Assembly: GCA_017590115.1 (NCBI GenBank)
Contig: JAGGNK010000002.1
Span: 15,121,525-15,185,524, forward strand
DNA from: Montifringilla adamsi
Lineage: Eukaryota > Chordata > Aves > Passeriformes > Passeridae
Direction of reading: 5' to 3'
Length of the DNA: 64,000 bases
Under the pieces are notes generated by a model. The model had not been told where the DNA came from and searched no databases. It worked only from the letters and a program-made list of their open reading frames with translations. Position 1 is the stretch's first letter. Each line of letters starts with the position of its first letter. Of the stretch, positions 42,541 to 57,900 are shown one piece after another. The position numbers and the translations under genes were made by a program.

Positions 42541-43735
42541 TTTTTCAAACATGGCCACTGAATTAGAATGGATGCAGTTTACATTTGGAGGTACCCATTT
42601 CCTGGCTCTTTTCTCCTCTGGAACAATCTCCTCCCTTCCCCATCCCTTTTGGCTGCTGACTCTGGAACCCCAAAAGAAGCCACAGCTTCCTTCAGTCCTC
42701 TCCATGTATCCTGCCACAGTGGGGTTTGGTGGCAGCAGAGCATCAGGATGTGGGGATAACTTTAATAAATGTCAAGGTTCATTTGTAAGCACATTTTCCC
42801 ATCTGATGGTTGATATCAGTTGTTTGGTTTAAAAATTAAAATCTTGGATTTAGACACACTTAAATCTAGAACAACCCAATGTCTCTGTCTTGTACAAAGG
42901 CATTGATTTGCTGTCACTTTCATAATAGTTTTATCTTTTCCCCTTTATTGTGCCCCACTCAGTCTCAGGTAAACCACTAACTTGCATCAGCACTTCTACT
43001 GTGCTGAAAAATTTCCTTTCATCTTCTGATTGTCTTTATGGGTATATTTTATCTACATTTTGCTGTATTTTAAATTTTATATTGACACTAATTGAGGTTG
43101 TCATTGGCATGCAAGCAATAAACGCCAAGATAAAGCAATGCACTTGTTCTTTGTGAGGTGGATTTCCTCTCACACATTTCCTGCTCAGTCCTCTCTGTTT
43201 TCCAGTGGCTGTAGAAGATCTCTCTGGCTGATTACACTTGCTGGGATCTGAAATACCCTCTGGTATTTATAGATTCGGTGATCAAACTATGTCCTTCGCT
43301 GCTTAACTCCTCTTAAAAGCAAAGTGACAGGCTTCCAGAGCTTTTATGCAATAACAAATTATCGGGAGAGTTTTTTTTTCCTGCTTGTTTCCACGGGAAT
43401 AAGCAACCAGGAGGATCTAGTTCATCATCCTTGCAATGTGCTGCTGAGTGTGCAGAATGAAACCTGTTCTGAAGGGAAACCAGGCCCTGCCCAGCTGGGT
43501 GAGAGCTGGAAAAGGCATCCCAGTGCACCCACTTAGTCATCATCCTGGCATGAGTGGAAGTCAAGAGGAAAATAGAGCAGGGGAGGGAATTCCTTCAGTG
43601 CTGTAATGAAAGAGAGATGTAATATTACACAGACGACACATTACTGTCACATAGTGCTTTCTCTTTTAAACTTTTCCAAAGGAGAATTATTTTCTTTGGT
43701 TACACTGTTGCTGATTCTGCCCTATTTGCTCTTGG

Positions 43736-43798
<63 letters not shown>
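43736..43798. repeat. 63-base poly-A run
   Basis: An uninterrupted run of 63 A is preceded by tttgctcttgg and followed by gttgaggagag. No AATAAA, transcript-like sequence or target-site duplication is seen next to it, so it does not look like the tail of a processed pseudogene. The Lys-rich end of the open frame across it is an artefact. The exact length may be unreliable in the assembly. Confidence 0.9.
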
Positions 43799-43801
<3 letters not shown>

Positions 43802-44701
43802 GAGGAGAGTTTTTTCTCATCTGTAGCAATTTAGTCTTGAACTGGATCATCTGGTCCCTACCACGAAGTTTTAGCTGTGATACAGCCTAACAGTGAAATT
43901 AATTCTCTCCCTGGTATTTCAATCTAATTCTCTGCAGTCAGCTAAGGTAGCAAAGTGTTTCATTTCTCCTAGATTTCCCTCCAAGCTGGAGGCAAAGCCT
44001 TGATTTATTTCTCAGAGTGAACTTTGACAGGGAGAATGGCTGGCAGGGAAAGCACTGTCCCCAGTGCCAGCTGTCAGAGGTCCAAACCATTTCACCAAGT
44101 GTTTGTTTTTGCTTTGTTTGCTTTCCATACAACCCCAGTTTATAATCTTGTTATTGGTCAGCCTATTTCCCTTTTCTGGAGTTGAAAATTATTATTTCTA
44201 GTACAAATATCCATGTTGGCATATGTCAAGAAGTGTATTCTTTTCAATTCTTTATTCTCTGCTTTGACAAAGAAGTTTAGGCAAAAATATTAATGTGTGA
44301 TATTAGTGATCATCCTCTGTAGTATAAGCATAGTTGAAATTAAGAGTAAGCAATCAATTCAGGCTCTGAGAGTTGATTTTGTTTAAATGTTCATTAAATT
44401 CTTTCATGTCCTACATCCTGTGGGGGCTGAAAGAAATCTGGGTTCAATTCAGCGTGTTTGAGACTTTCTGTGTGAATATGAATTATTTAATGGATTTGAA
44501 CTATCTTTGTGCTTGTTATCTGGGTCTAAGTGGGGAATAGGCCTGGGGATAAAAGGACTGAGACACAGATGAAGAAATGTGGATAAAGGGGAAAGGGACT
44601 TGTGTTTGGAAACCTTCAATTACATTCAACCCTTCTCCCACCATCAGAACTGGCTCTGTAAGTTGGACCTTGAGTGCTGCTGGCAGGAGAGACTGTGTCC
44701 C

Positions 44702-46686
<1,985 letters not shown>

Positions 46687-47087
46687 TGAAAACTGCAATA
46701 GGAAAAATAACTCCAGCTCTAACATCAGCAGAAAAGTTGTTACAGCATTGCCTCCCTGTTCCTTTCATGCTCTCATTTTTTGGGAGGGACAGAAAGATTT
46801 CTGGACTTTGGGGATCCTCTTGAATAGATTGAAGGATGGTGTGAAGTTAAAAATAATCCACTTTGCTCTTGAGTGGACAATTTCATAGCAGGTGATTTGC
46901 CACCATGCAAGTGAAGAATAAAGCCACAGTGGGAAACAGCTTAACTACTGCTGGCAGGTTACTCCAGATTAAAATATGTGTGATCCAAAATGTTTTGGGG
47001 ACAAGTTCTTAAAATATATACAAATACATCCAGAACATGCACTGTGGCTTCTTCACTGAAAGGAGAACCAGCAGCATGAAAGTTTTG

Positions 47088-47125
47088 TATTGTAATATAC
47101 AAATTTTTTATTGTAATATACAAAT
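47088..47125. repeat. Two-copy 17-bp repeat
   Basis: tattgtaatatacaaat occurs at 47088-47104 and again at 47109-47125, with a T spacer. Confidence 0.85.
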
Positions 47126-47172
47126 CCACAAGCACATAAAAGTCATTTATCTGGTCTTTAGTTCTATGTAAT

Positions 47173-47323
47173 ATATAGAATTATAGTATATCCTGTGTTG
47201 GAAGAGACCCACCAGAATAATCAATTCCAACTCCTGGCCCAGCATAGACACCCCAAAAATCCCACCCTGTGTCTGAGGGCATTGTCCAAACACTCCTTGA
47301 ATCAGGCTTGGAGCTGCAACCCC
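47173..47323 (-). mobile_element. CR1 LINE 3' end fragment
   Basis: The + strand shows agaattatagtatatcctgt, gttggaagagacccaccaga, ccaactcctggcccagcata, then accctgtgtctgagggcatt and gtccaaacactccttgaatc, then a gagctgcaacc end. This follows the CR1 3' region in reverse complement for about 150 bp. It is decayed. Confidence 0.88.
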
Positions 47324-49956
47324 TATAAAAATTAGAATAGAATAGAATTAATATAATACAATATTATAATAACAGTCCCTAGCAATGTCTGCTCCAAAGT
47401 GAGACAAGAGGTGACACACAGGTACTGAAAGACTGAGGGTAAATGAATTTTACAAATATTTACAATGAGCTGCTCCCCTTGTGAGCAGATAAAATATTGA
47501 TGAGGCAAAAAGTGTTAGTGCAATATGGGAAGAGGTCAGAGAACAGGCAGGCCTGTCTTGGAATGAAGAAAAGGAAAAAGATGAGAGGGTTGAAGGAGGG
47601 AAAGCATGAAGAAAGCTTAGCTTAAGCTCCAGTTTAAAGGGGCTTTAGGCTGGGCCTGTCTCCAGTGCAGAGGACTCCCCTGCCTCCCTCTGTCCTCTGC
47701 TGCCTCAGATTTCCAGGCACCCTCCCAGCAGACCAACCACAGAACTCAATTTCAAATGCTTTCTGGAGCAGTAAGCAGTAGTAGTAGTTCTGAAAACTTT
47801 TTTCCCCTCTTCTTTAAGTCTATTTCAGTTCTTGGAGCTAAAGAACTGAGGCTGATAAATATGTCATTGTGTTTTACACTATTATCCTTAATTTATAGTA
47901 GTCAGCTTTATTCCTCCTGGAAATCTTGTCCTTTATGCATTTTTGCAGCAGAAAACAAAGATCCTTTTTCTCTTTTCTTAGTTTAGAAATTCCGATGTTG
48001 GCATTTAATTATTTATGTATCTTTATTAAGCTTTCTCTTACAAGGTGCTTATAGCACCAGGCTATTTTTGATTTACAGACTAAGCAAAATGAACTTCTCT
48101 ACAGTAGAAAAAGTCCAGATTCTGATTCTGTCCTTCAGCTGATACTGCACTTTGTTTGTGTGAGTTTGATTTTTCCCTGTGGTCCAGGTGAAAATAGAGT
48201 AGTTTTGAATTGCTGCCTCCACTTCTGTTGTTCATGTTCCAGCTTTTGGCAGATAAGATTCTGTTCTCCTCTGCCAGCAATAGTTTGGTTCTTTTATTTT
48301 TTCCAGTCCTTCAGCTCCAGTCCCACAGCTGGCCTCCTTTTGACAACTTAAAAACAATCTTTTAGCATAAACTCCAAGTCATTCCAAGATGAAAAATGCT
48401 TGGTTAGTGCACGGGTTATGCTTTAAAAATGCTTCAGGTTGCAAATCAAGTTTTGCCTTTTCTTTATCTTATTGTCAGATCTGGCTTGTGTGATGGTTGT
48501 CTATTAAGTTCTTTTTATGTTATATTAAACTAAGCACCAGAAAGAGCACATAAAACCAAATCAGTCATAGAGGGACAGCTTTGCTGTCACTAAATCTGAG
48601 AAAAATTGACCTTAATGTGTGAAAGCAGAAATGTCTCACCTAAACCAGAGCTGCAGGCTCAGCTGTAGGCTGGAACATGAATTGAAAGGCATAACTAATA
48701 GAAATCTGGGTCTCAGATCCTTTCAGATGCTCCTTGTTTTATGAATTATATACATTTTAAATACCTCCTTCAGCCAGTGTGAAAGTAGCAGTCAAGGGTA
48801 CAGATCTGGCACATTAAGTGAGAAATGTCTTTGGCATTTTGTGCAAATTGAACATGGTTTCTGTGCACAACTTGCAGCTGCCACTCCAGGTGAATTTTCT
48901 AACAGGGGACATTACCCTGTAACCTTAGTTTAATATAGAAAGTGCTTATGAATCTTCATGCTCAAATGTCCTGTGTGCTCTGAGTGACATTACCTTGAAT
49001 CAAATTTATTTTAATGTATTATTATTTACATACCATGCAAGTGCTATGATGAATAGTCACTTATTTAACTTTAAACAGCATCTGCTCATGATGGTTAAAG
49101 GAAAACCTCATTCTCTAATTTCAGAGGAGATTTACAGTTGTCCATTTCTGTTTGGAAATGTGCTTTTTTCTGCTCATTTTCCTGAACCCTTTTGAGCACC
49201 TCCACTAAGTTACTGTAAAAGAATTATGTCATGCACAGAGCTGCAGAAATATCCTGATTTTGAGCTGCAATGTCCCATCAAAATGTGTTTATAATAATAT
49301 GCAGAAAAGCACATTAAACAGGGTATTGAGGTGTTTGAGCTCTCTGCTGCCTTCAGCCCGAGCTACAGCTCAGTTCCAAGGTGCACTCACTCTCCTCCTC
49401 TCTGAAATGGGATCCACCAGAATCACTGAACCAAATTTGGGGCTGGTCATGCTTTAGCACCAAGGCTGCCCTGAGGGAAAGGCAGAGGAACTGGGGAAGG
49501 ATAGCTTTGGATTTTTGTTCATAAAATGCAGCCATTGGTTAATTTTTCATTGAGTAGAAAGAGTTCCCCAGTTCTAGAGGCAGCTGGGATTCTAATTTTT
49601 CTAATTATGTCCAAGATGTTTAAATCTGAGGTAGATGCTTCTGATACACCTGAAGAACAGACTTTCAACAAAAAGAGTCTTTGTCTTACCAAAGGAGGTC
49701 AGCACAACTCAGCCTAACTTTTTTCAACAAAAACCAAACAAAATTCTGCTTGTTCTTCCCTTCATTACTGTCTAATTAACCTCACTGAGATACATTCAGA
49801 CACCCTATAATGGTTTTTGCCCTATTTTTAGCCAAATGCTGTGTTTAGGATGCAGCATGGCTTTTCTGGTGTTTAAAGCCATCTAGTTTGCACTGGAACT
49901 GATAGGAATTGTTGTTTCTTAGTAACTTCTGTACTTGGTGTAAATTTGAAATCAGC

Positions 49957-50025
49957 CTCCCCTGAGAAGGTGGTTGGACCAGATAACCTCCAGAGGCCCC
50001 TCCACCTGAATTATCCTGTGATTCA
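49957..50025 (+). mobile_element. CR1 LINE 3' end fragment (opposite orientation)
   Basis: The sequence ggtggttggaccagataacc then tccagaggcccctccacctg then aattatcctgtgattc is the forward form of the CR1 3' end. It is short and old. Confidence 0.75.
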
Positions 50026-52018
50026 GCAGCTGCCATGCAAAACCTGGGTGTTATTTTCAGTTTGAACTTTGCAGACTTCAGCTTTCAGCCCCTCCATCTT
50101 ATTTTGCTTGCATTTGCTAAAGAACATCACATCAAACATCTGTTCACTCTTTTCTAAAAATACACTCTGATCATGTCTCTACCTCTGAACCAAGTAAAAT
50201 CAGTCAGTTCTGTGCATTTGCCATTGTATATTTGCCTAATTCCAGAGTGATCTCTTTCTTTTGAATCCTGAATTTTAGAAGTATTTCATTTTATGCATGC
50301 CAGCAATGTATTTTGAAATATCACTTTGTCATATCCTCCACTCAAAGGCTGCTGTAGAATTTTCCTGTGGTGTTGTGGAAATGCTCCTTTACAGGGTTTT
50401 AGTTTCTTTTCAGTAGTTGACTAAACTCATGCTGTTTTATAGAACTAAGTTAATGAACTCAATATTTCACTTTTTTTTTTATGTTTTAGTTAACTGTCCT
50501 CAAGAACTTGCCATAAAACACTCTTTATGTGCAAAATTTTGTGGTATTTGCATTTTTTCCTTCTTTCAGAATTAGAAATTGGAATTTTGTCTAGAGTGTG
50601 AGTGAGCACAAGTCCCACTGACCTTTTCTCTTTATGAATATGCAGAGGAGCAGTTTCACTTTATCAGAGACAAAGGTGGGCTGCACCTTTCAATTTTGAA
50701 TATTCAGGTCAGTGCAGTCCTTGCCTGGTTTGTAACACTGCTCCTGTGAATGGTTTTGTAATTCCTGGGGTTTATCCTTTTACAGAGGGGAAATAGAACA
50801 CAGCTACTAATTTAAAGGTTTTTTTAAACTTTAAGAACAAATATTTTTGTCATCTTGCTACTGGAGAACATAGAAAGAATGTGACTATAACTATTATTTA
50901 TTTTCTAAGAAAAATACATCAACATCCTAAAAATGGTAGTCCTGGAAGATTATTTTTTTAATGAGATCTCTAGTGCATTGCTATGTATCAGAGAAAAATA
51001 ATCAGAGGGATATTGTGACCTACATATCTTAATATTTCAGTGTAACACTGCAAGTGCTTTTAACCTCTCAGTTAAACTAGTCTGATGTATTTTAAAAAGA
51101 AGTCAATATGCATCTATTTTGGAAGGAATCCCAAAGCCATTAACATTTTTCATGCTAATGTAATCTTGAATGTGCAACATAAGTACAGCTAACATTAATT
51201 CTGCTCTACAAAACAGTAAAATTTCAGTTTTACTATACATAAGTCTTCTATTCTTTGACCTGAAGTAATTAAGTTTGTTCAGAGGGAGGTTCATATTGTA
51301 TTTCTAGCACAGAAATTAAAGGAATCATTTAGACAGGAACATTAGCTCTGGAGCCAAACTGGAAGCCCTGCTGTGATCATTTTGTTCTCTTGGTACGTGG
51401 AGGGTTAAAAGGAGATGGTGGATGAGCTGTTTGAAGTGTGCAAAACTTGTAAGGAAAACTGCCTTGGGCATTGCCAGCCAAACTGACTAATTGAATTTTT
51501 TTTTGTGCTCTAGAAAATAACAGTATGAATACAGAGGAAACATCAAAGGGATACTTGACCATGAAATGCTAATATAAATTCTTCTGTGCTGCTCGGTACT
51601 CCCAATCTTCTGATTTTGACTTTCTTATTCTGTAGCAATATTCTATAAACTGTAGTCACTTAGAAATTAATTGCTCCACAGGAGTAACAAAACTCCAAAA
51701 TAAATATTGACCTTGAGAGCTGAGGGAGGGGCAGTTCCTTGGGCTGAGGGTTCGGAGGAGCTGCCTCAGATGGGCTCAGGGAAAAATCCTCGAAGGGACA
51801 CCCAAGGGACAAGGTTTGGGAGCTGTTTGGGAGCAGCCAAGGGTTTGGGCTGCTGGAAAAGGGGAGCAGAGAGCTCCAGAGGGTGTCCCAGCCCAAACTG
51901 AGCATGCAGGGTACAGGGAATGAGGGGGTTGGAATCGTTCTGAGTGAGATCTGAAGCAATTAATTCTTACTGCTAATATATTAAGATGCAGTAAAAAGAG
52001 GAAATCTTGAAAACTACA

Positions 52019-52172
52019 GGGAGTCTTAAACTGCTTGAAGGGAATCACAGAATATTCTGAGCTGGAAGGGACCCACATATCAAGCCCAACTCTTAAGATA
52101 AAACCCTCAGCCTTGTTGTTGCCATCACCAGGCTCCAACCAACTGAGGGAATCTTAAGTTACTTGAAGGAAC
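52019..52172 (-). mobile_element. CR1-like insert flanked by an imperfect 26-bp direct repeat
   Basis: The middle part (52045-52146) contains atcacagaatattctgagct then ggaagggacccacatatcaa and 'caccaggctccaaccaact', as in minus-strand CR1 3' ends. It is bracketed by two 26-bp segments, 52019-52044 and 52147-52172, that agree at 20 positions; five of the six differences are transitions. The flanking pair might be an old target-site duplication or a local duplication. Confidence 0.7.
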
Positions 52173-52920
52173 CTTTCAGGTATTATCAGTAAGTTAAATT
52201 TTACTTGGAAATTTATTCAAGGAAAAAAACTAAATAAAGAAGACCAGTTTTTAAAATTATCCCATATAATTATCCCATATAAATGATCCCATATCCATTA
52301 GTGTAGAAAGCCTTTTCCAACATGGAAGAGCACTTGGAGAAGGATTTAACAATTTCCCAACATCATAAGGGAGAGGGAGCCTGGCTAGGGCTGTGCTCAG
52401 AGGGAACCAAGGCTTGGGAAGACCCTCTTCTAATCTCACTCTGCTTGGAAATGATATTTTAATGTATTTTCCTTTTTATTTTCTGTTTTAGCAGACTATA
52501 ACCTGAGATTTGGAGTGGCAGGAGGAGGTGGGGCAGAGCTGCAGGGGATGGGTCAAACCCCTTTGCCACGGCTGTGTCTCCATTTCCAGAGGGTCACACT
52601 GAGGGAAATTTCAAACATTAATAAGTCATAGAGGCAGTTTAGCAATTTGTATGCTTTGTTTCATGAAAGAAAAACAATATTTCAACCCCTGTAATAACAC
52701 TAAAGCAAAAAGCAAGGTAAGGGTGACACTGAAATGATGGAGTGTAAGATTGATTATTCTTAAAATGACAGCTAAAATAGGAAAATGACCACTCCAAAAG
52801 TAACAATTCTTAAGGTTCATCAGGAATATATAAGATTATTACCAGCATAAAACCTTCTTTGACTTCTTAATAGGAAATTTAATGTGACATTCATTTAGTT
52901 GGTTTTCTGTTTTACCACAG

Positions 52921-52962
52921 GATTGTACGGTGTATGAAACAGAAAATAAAATTCTTCATGTG
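52921..52962 (+). CDS. CNKSR2: CNKSR2 42-nt exon of the CRIC region
   Basis: A short exon of 14 codons, DCTVYETENKILHV, in phase 0 at both ends. The acceptor is ttctgttttaccacag and the donor gtaagt at 52963. The peptide matches mammalian CNKSR2 at every residue as I remember it. Because the exon is a multiple of three, skipping it would keep the frame. It was recognised from the family sequence and from its borders, since it is too short to stand out as an open frame. Confidence 0.95.
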
Positions 52963-53705
52963 GTAAGTAATTCTGCTTTGGTATTCTCTATTTTTACCCC
53001 ACATATAGAAATTATTTTTTTCATAAAAAAAAGGCTGCTATGGCATAATACTTACTCTTAAGAGTTCCTTACTCTCTGGCATAATTTCTGATTAATTATA
53101 TCAGTTGCTAAAAATTAAAGCTCCCCACAGAAATGCTCTCTGTTATAGCTACAGTTAATTACAAATACAAAATCATGGGTTTAGGTTTAGAAGCTGCACA
53201 ATATTCTGTATAGTGAATATTCCTACCAGAATGGTTGGTCAGATCCATGGACCTACTGTGTCACTGGTTGTCACACTGAGCATTTTGTGCCTTCAGAACT
53301 CAAAAAAATCTGATGACAAAGGGGAGTGGAAAAACCTTATTCAAGATTATTGATTAGATATTGGCCTTTAAGTTCAAATACTTTATATTTTTCTGGTACC
53401 AACACAGAAACCTGTACTGACACTGAGATAAAGCCTGTGGTGAAAGAAACTCTCAAAGGATTTACAAGTTCAGATAAGCTTTTGACAAGCTCTGCCCAAG
53501 TGCCTGACTCTTTTTCTTCTTTTTTTAAAGCCTTTTGCACATACTCTGCTTCCAGCAGGGATTAAAATCTGTCATAAAACATTGATGTGCTGTTAAATTT
53601 AGAAAGCGTGCAGTGACTTTTAGAGGGGGAAAAAAAAAGCTTACTATAGCAAACCTGGGTATGAATAGAACTTTTAAAAGCACCTGATACCTTCTGGGAT
53701 TTGGG

Positions 53706-53738
53706 GTGTGTACACACACACATACACACACACACACA
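53706..53738. repeat. CA dinucleotide microsatellite
   Basis: gtgtgt is followed by acacacacacatacacacacacacaca-type sequence. The GT/CA ends can pair. It is likely length-polymorphic. Confidence 0.9.
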
Positions 53739-53756
53739 TTTTTATCTTTTTCATAG

Positions 53757-53784
53757 TTATTTATTTATATTTATTTATTTATTT
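53757..53784. repeat. TTTA tetranucleotide repeat
   Basis: Seven TTTA-like units (one interrupted: ttatatttatt) lie just after the CA repeat. Confidence 0.85.
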
Positions 53785-55403
53785 GCACCTTTTAGCTCAC
53801 AGTTCTGACTGTGGCAGGGACAACTTCCACAGACCACGTTGATTTGATTGAAAACTTCTTTTTTATTTTACTAAAGGAAAAAGTATTTCCATGAGGCAAC
53901 TCTAAGGTTAAAGCATTACAGCAGAAAGCAGAAAGTGTTGTTCTCCCTGGGGTTTAGTCTGCATCTAATTTGGGAAAATGCTCTCAAGTGTTGAGGCATA
54001 GAGAGGTTTTCTGTTGGAAATTTTGTCAATATCTTGACATGCCAGTGGTTCAAAATGTGGATAAAAAATGTACTCACACACAGGGACACCCACTACACTG
54101 GAGATTTTTGAGATTTTTGAGTTTCTCCATCCCTGCTGGGAGAAGATGAGACCCAAACTCTGCTCAGGGGTTCTGGCCCCGAGCTGAAACTGCTTGAAGT
54201 ATTTGTGGAAATGGTGACCTTTAGCTGCAGCCACCTCAGTGGGATGCTTTGCATCTTGCAGCTGATAGAAAATCCAGATGCCACAGCCCAGGCTCTGTCC
54301 TTGGATTTCCAGATGAGTAACTGCACAGTGAATGGAAATCTAAACTACACGTTTGGGCAGTTAACTTATTCATTGTGACAACTTTATTTGTTTAACTTCT
54401 ATGGATAGTGTCAAATGAGATATTAGAAAGCCTCATGGTTTTGCAAATGGCTGAAACAAAACTTCCCTGAAGGGATTTCACTGGAATTTGCTATAATTAG
54501 GAAAAATGAGAGTACAGTCCCCAAAGCAAAATAGAGGCACACAGCAGAGCCTTGACCAGAAACCCATCCTGAAATTCTGTTAAATGAATTCTTTCACATC
54601 AGGTTCAAACACTTGCAGGCACAGGCTTCTTGAAGGAGTGTGCTTTAAGCAACACACAGAAATTTGGCAATAAATCTTTCCACATGAGTGTTGTCTGAGG
54701 GTTCAGCTCAGCTCCCCCCTGACCTGCAAACTTTGCTTTGACAGATGGGTTTAATCTGCCAGACCCACTGCTCCTGTCCATGCAGTGGGGCTCCTGCTTT
54801 GAAGGTCTTTCTGTGCATTTGCATTAAGATTTTGAGACCTTTAGCTGGAAGGCAGGATAGCAAAATCATTGCATAGTTGTGGTGATGTAGAATATCAGCT
54901 AAAGGATGTGTTCAAAGATGCATAAGAATTTTACTGCAGGAAATGGGTTAACTAAGACACTTCTCTGCCAGGGTAATTTTTAACAAAGGAAATTTTCCAA
55001 GTTGAAGAGCAGAATTCACCTAATTATCACAGTTGGTAGGGATGATGTCATCATTTGGTAGCCAAAATAGGTTATTCAGTTGCATAAGACATTTATTTTG
55101 ACATATTTCACTCAACTCCCATTGTATTTATAATCATAAGGATAAAGTCCATTGGGTTTGTTCTTTTATTTTTAAAGTGCACATGGAGTGGAGGATTAGA
55201 GATACAGATATTCTTCTACAGCAGAACTGTACATGAATGTACATTTTCTTGACATTTATGGATATTTTCTGTTCCTTTAACCACTTGCCCTTGACTTTCA
55301 TACACCTGTAATTCTTACAGCACTAAGAAGTAAAATTATCTGTTTATTCTTGGTTAGTTCTTAGAATAAGAACTTCTTCACTTGTAGTTCCAGTTGGATA
55401 TGA

Positions 55404-55619
<216 letters not shown>

Positions 55620-57864
55620 TGATTTGGTTTTTGAATTTATCAAGAAATCAAAATGTATTTTCATGCAATGTCCTAATTTTTTTGGTAAACTGAATCAGAT
55701 TTCTGAAGGTGGTTTGATTGAATTTGTCTAAACAAAGGGGTTGTTTGGGTTTTTTTCAAATTAAAACTTGTTTTACCTAGGGCTTCACCTGTAACTGTAT
55801 GAGTGTTAAATCTGTGATCCTTCGACAGCCAGATTGCAGCTTTTGGAATGTACTGAAATAATCCCCAAATGCAAACATATACAAATGAAATTAACTAATG
55901 TCATTCATGTGCTTTCAAAATGATGAGTGGAAAGTCTGTGCCTTGGACTTGCATAAATAGAATTATATGCCTCCCTAATGATCAGTTCAAATAAAACTTT
56001 CAGAAGTATCATCCCAGGAACAAAATAAATCTTTTTTTATTTGTAAATTGCTGCTCACTGAGCAGCCTGGTTGGATGGCTCTGGACATCCCAGCTGCTCT
56101 GCACTGGTGGTGGGTCACAGCAGTGAAATGTTCTGCAGTTACAGTTTCAGAATTATTTGGCTACAGCTTTCAAATATTAATGTACATTTTTTTGGGACAA
56201 TAGATTTTTGTGACATTTTAGTGGTTGGTGGGTAAAGATTTCTGCCTCCCCTCTGCAGTCCCTTACTTTGTAGCCATTTGATGTTGGTGGGCTGTAGGAA
56301 CATAAGGATTGTGCTTGGGAACCCAAGACCCCAATAAAAGCTGGAGTGGAGGGTGGCACTGCAGCCACTGGGGACTTCTCACTTGCCCCCCTCAAGAGCC
56401 AGGCTGCTTTTCCCAGCACAATCTCCTAAACTGCCTCCAGCTGCCTTCTCAGAATTCTCTTTATTTTTATTTTCTCCCTACAAGAAGAGTAATTCAGGAA
56501 TGTTGCTTCTGGCTTGAAGGAAGCAGTCGTAGGAGGAAAATAAGGGGGAAGTGGGGAGTGAAATTGGCATCCATGCGGCTTATCCACAGAAAATCCCCGA
56601 ACTGGCAAATCAAAACCCACTTGAGTGCCACTCTACACCTTGTGACATGTTTCCTGTTTGTAATTCAGCGCGATTTACAGATTTTACATTTCTGTTAGTT
56701 GAGACACTTTGTATTATTTCAACATCTTCCTCTTTGTTCTGACATTGAATAGCGACAAACGTCATATGCAAATGCTGTCAGAGTTACAAGGGCATAATTA
56801 CTCTGAGGTACGCATATTAATCTGAGAATGACATATTTTAATAACATGAGGGGGTGTTGTGTGACTGCACAAGTTTACTTTATTCTTAGGCTGATTTAGT
56901 CAACAAAGAACATTACCACAGCATAAAGCACATTCAATTTTAGTTCCGTGGCATCGCAGATGCTCAGCCCAGTGTGTAATCCTGAGCACAGATACAGTTC
57001 CCTCGCTGGGCTGCTGCATCCTTATGGCCAAACATGTTCCCTTTATGGCCCAATTTCCCCTCTAGGTCTGATTTCTGGGTTAGTGCAGGGTGCCCAGGAA
57101 ATACAGGTCAGTGCATTTGCAGGAGTTACGCTGTGAATATCCCGGTGCTTTTGACTTGCATTAGGATTCCTACACCCTGCAGGCCAGCACTCTGCATGGC
57201 TTTCCTTTCTATGCAGAAATAGGATGTATTTCTGCTGGTCTAATCAGGGGAAAGTTCATTGTCAGTGCTGCAGAGAAGTTGAGCACAGAACATTGAACAT
57301 TTTCCTCAGAGACGATGGAGCACCATGAGCAGAGCTTGGTGTTGCTGATGCTTCCCATGCAGTGATGGCTCTGGATCAGGCTGGTGGAGGACAGGAGTGG
57401 AATCTACCCCAAAAATAGCATTTCCTGTGGGGGACTGAGATTTCCTGGTGTGCAGGCTGAGGCAGGTGTCTGTCAGGAGCTCTTGGCAGGAGCTGCCCAT
57501 GAGGATCTGGAGTGTGATTTGAGCTGTGCAGTGACCAAGGTGAGAGCTGGTGGCTGAGATGCTGGGGCCTTTCCTGTGGTTCACATTCCCTTTTTTCCTG
57601 GTAGAACTTGAGGATCTGTGCTGGAATGATCCTGGCTGGATGGACAGGGGCTGGAAGAACCCCTGTGTGGTTCTCCATCCACAATGTGCCCGTGAGTTAA
57701 GAGCCAACAAAAGAGCAGGGAGTGGGCACTGCTGACAGGGGACAGGAGACAAATACTGCAATCAAACTGCCTGGCAATTTCTCCCTTTTTTCCCCCCCAT
57801 TTTCCCTTAGATGAAGTGAAATCACAGTGAATGAGTGAGTTTTCTGTGCCTAATTGTGAAGGCA

Positions 57865-57900
57865 CTGTAACATGTTAGGTTGGAAAGTTCCTTATAATCA
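57865..57900 (-). mobile_element. Short CR1 3' end remnant
   Basis: The + strand reads taacatgttaggttggaaag then ttccttataatca, a decayed form of the CR1 end. It is very short. Confidence 0.55.

Noticed and set aside
43606..43803. Open frame ending in a poly-lysine tail
   Set aside because: The tail is the 63-base A run; upstream sequence is not gene-like.
57306..57761. 151-codon minus-strand open frame
   Set aside because: Overlaps other equally open frames and has no recognisable protein features.
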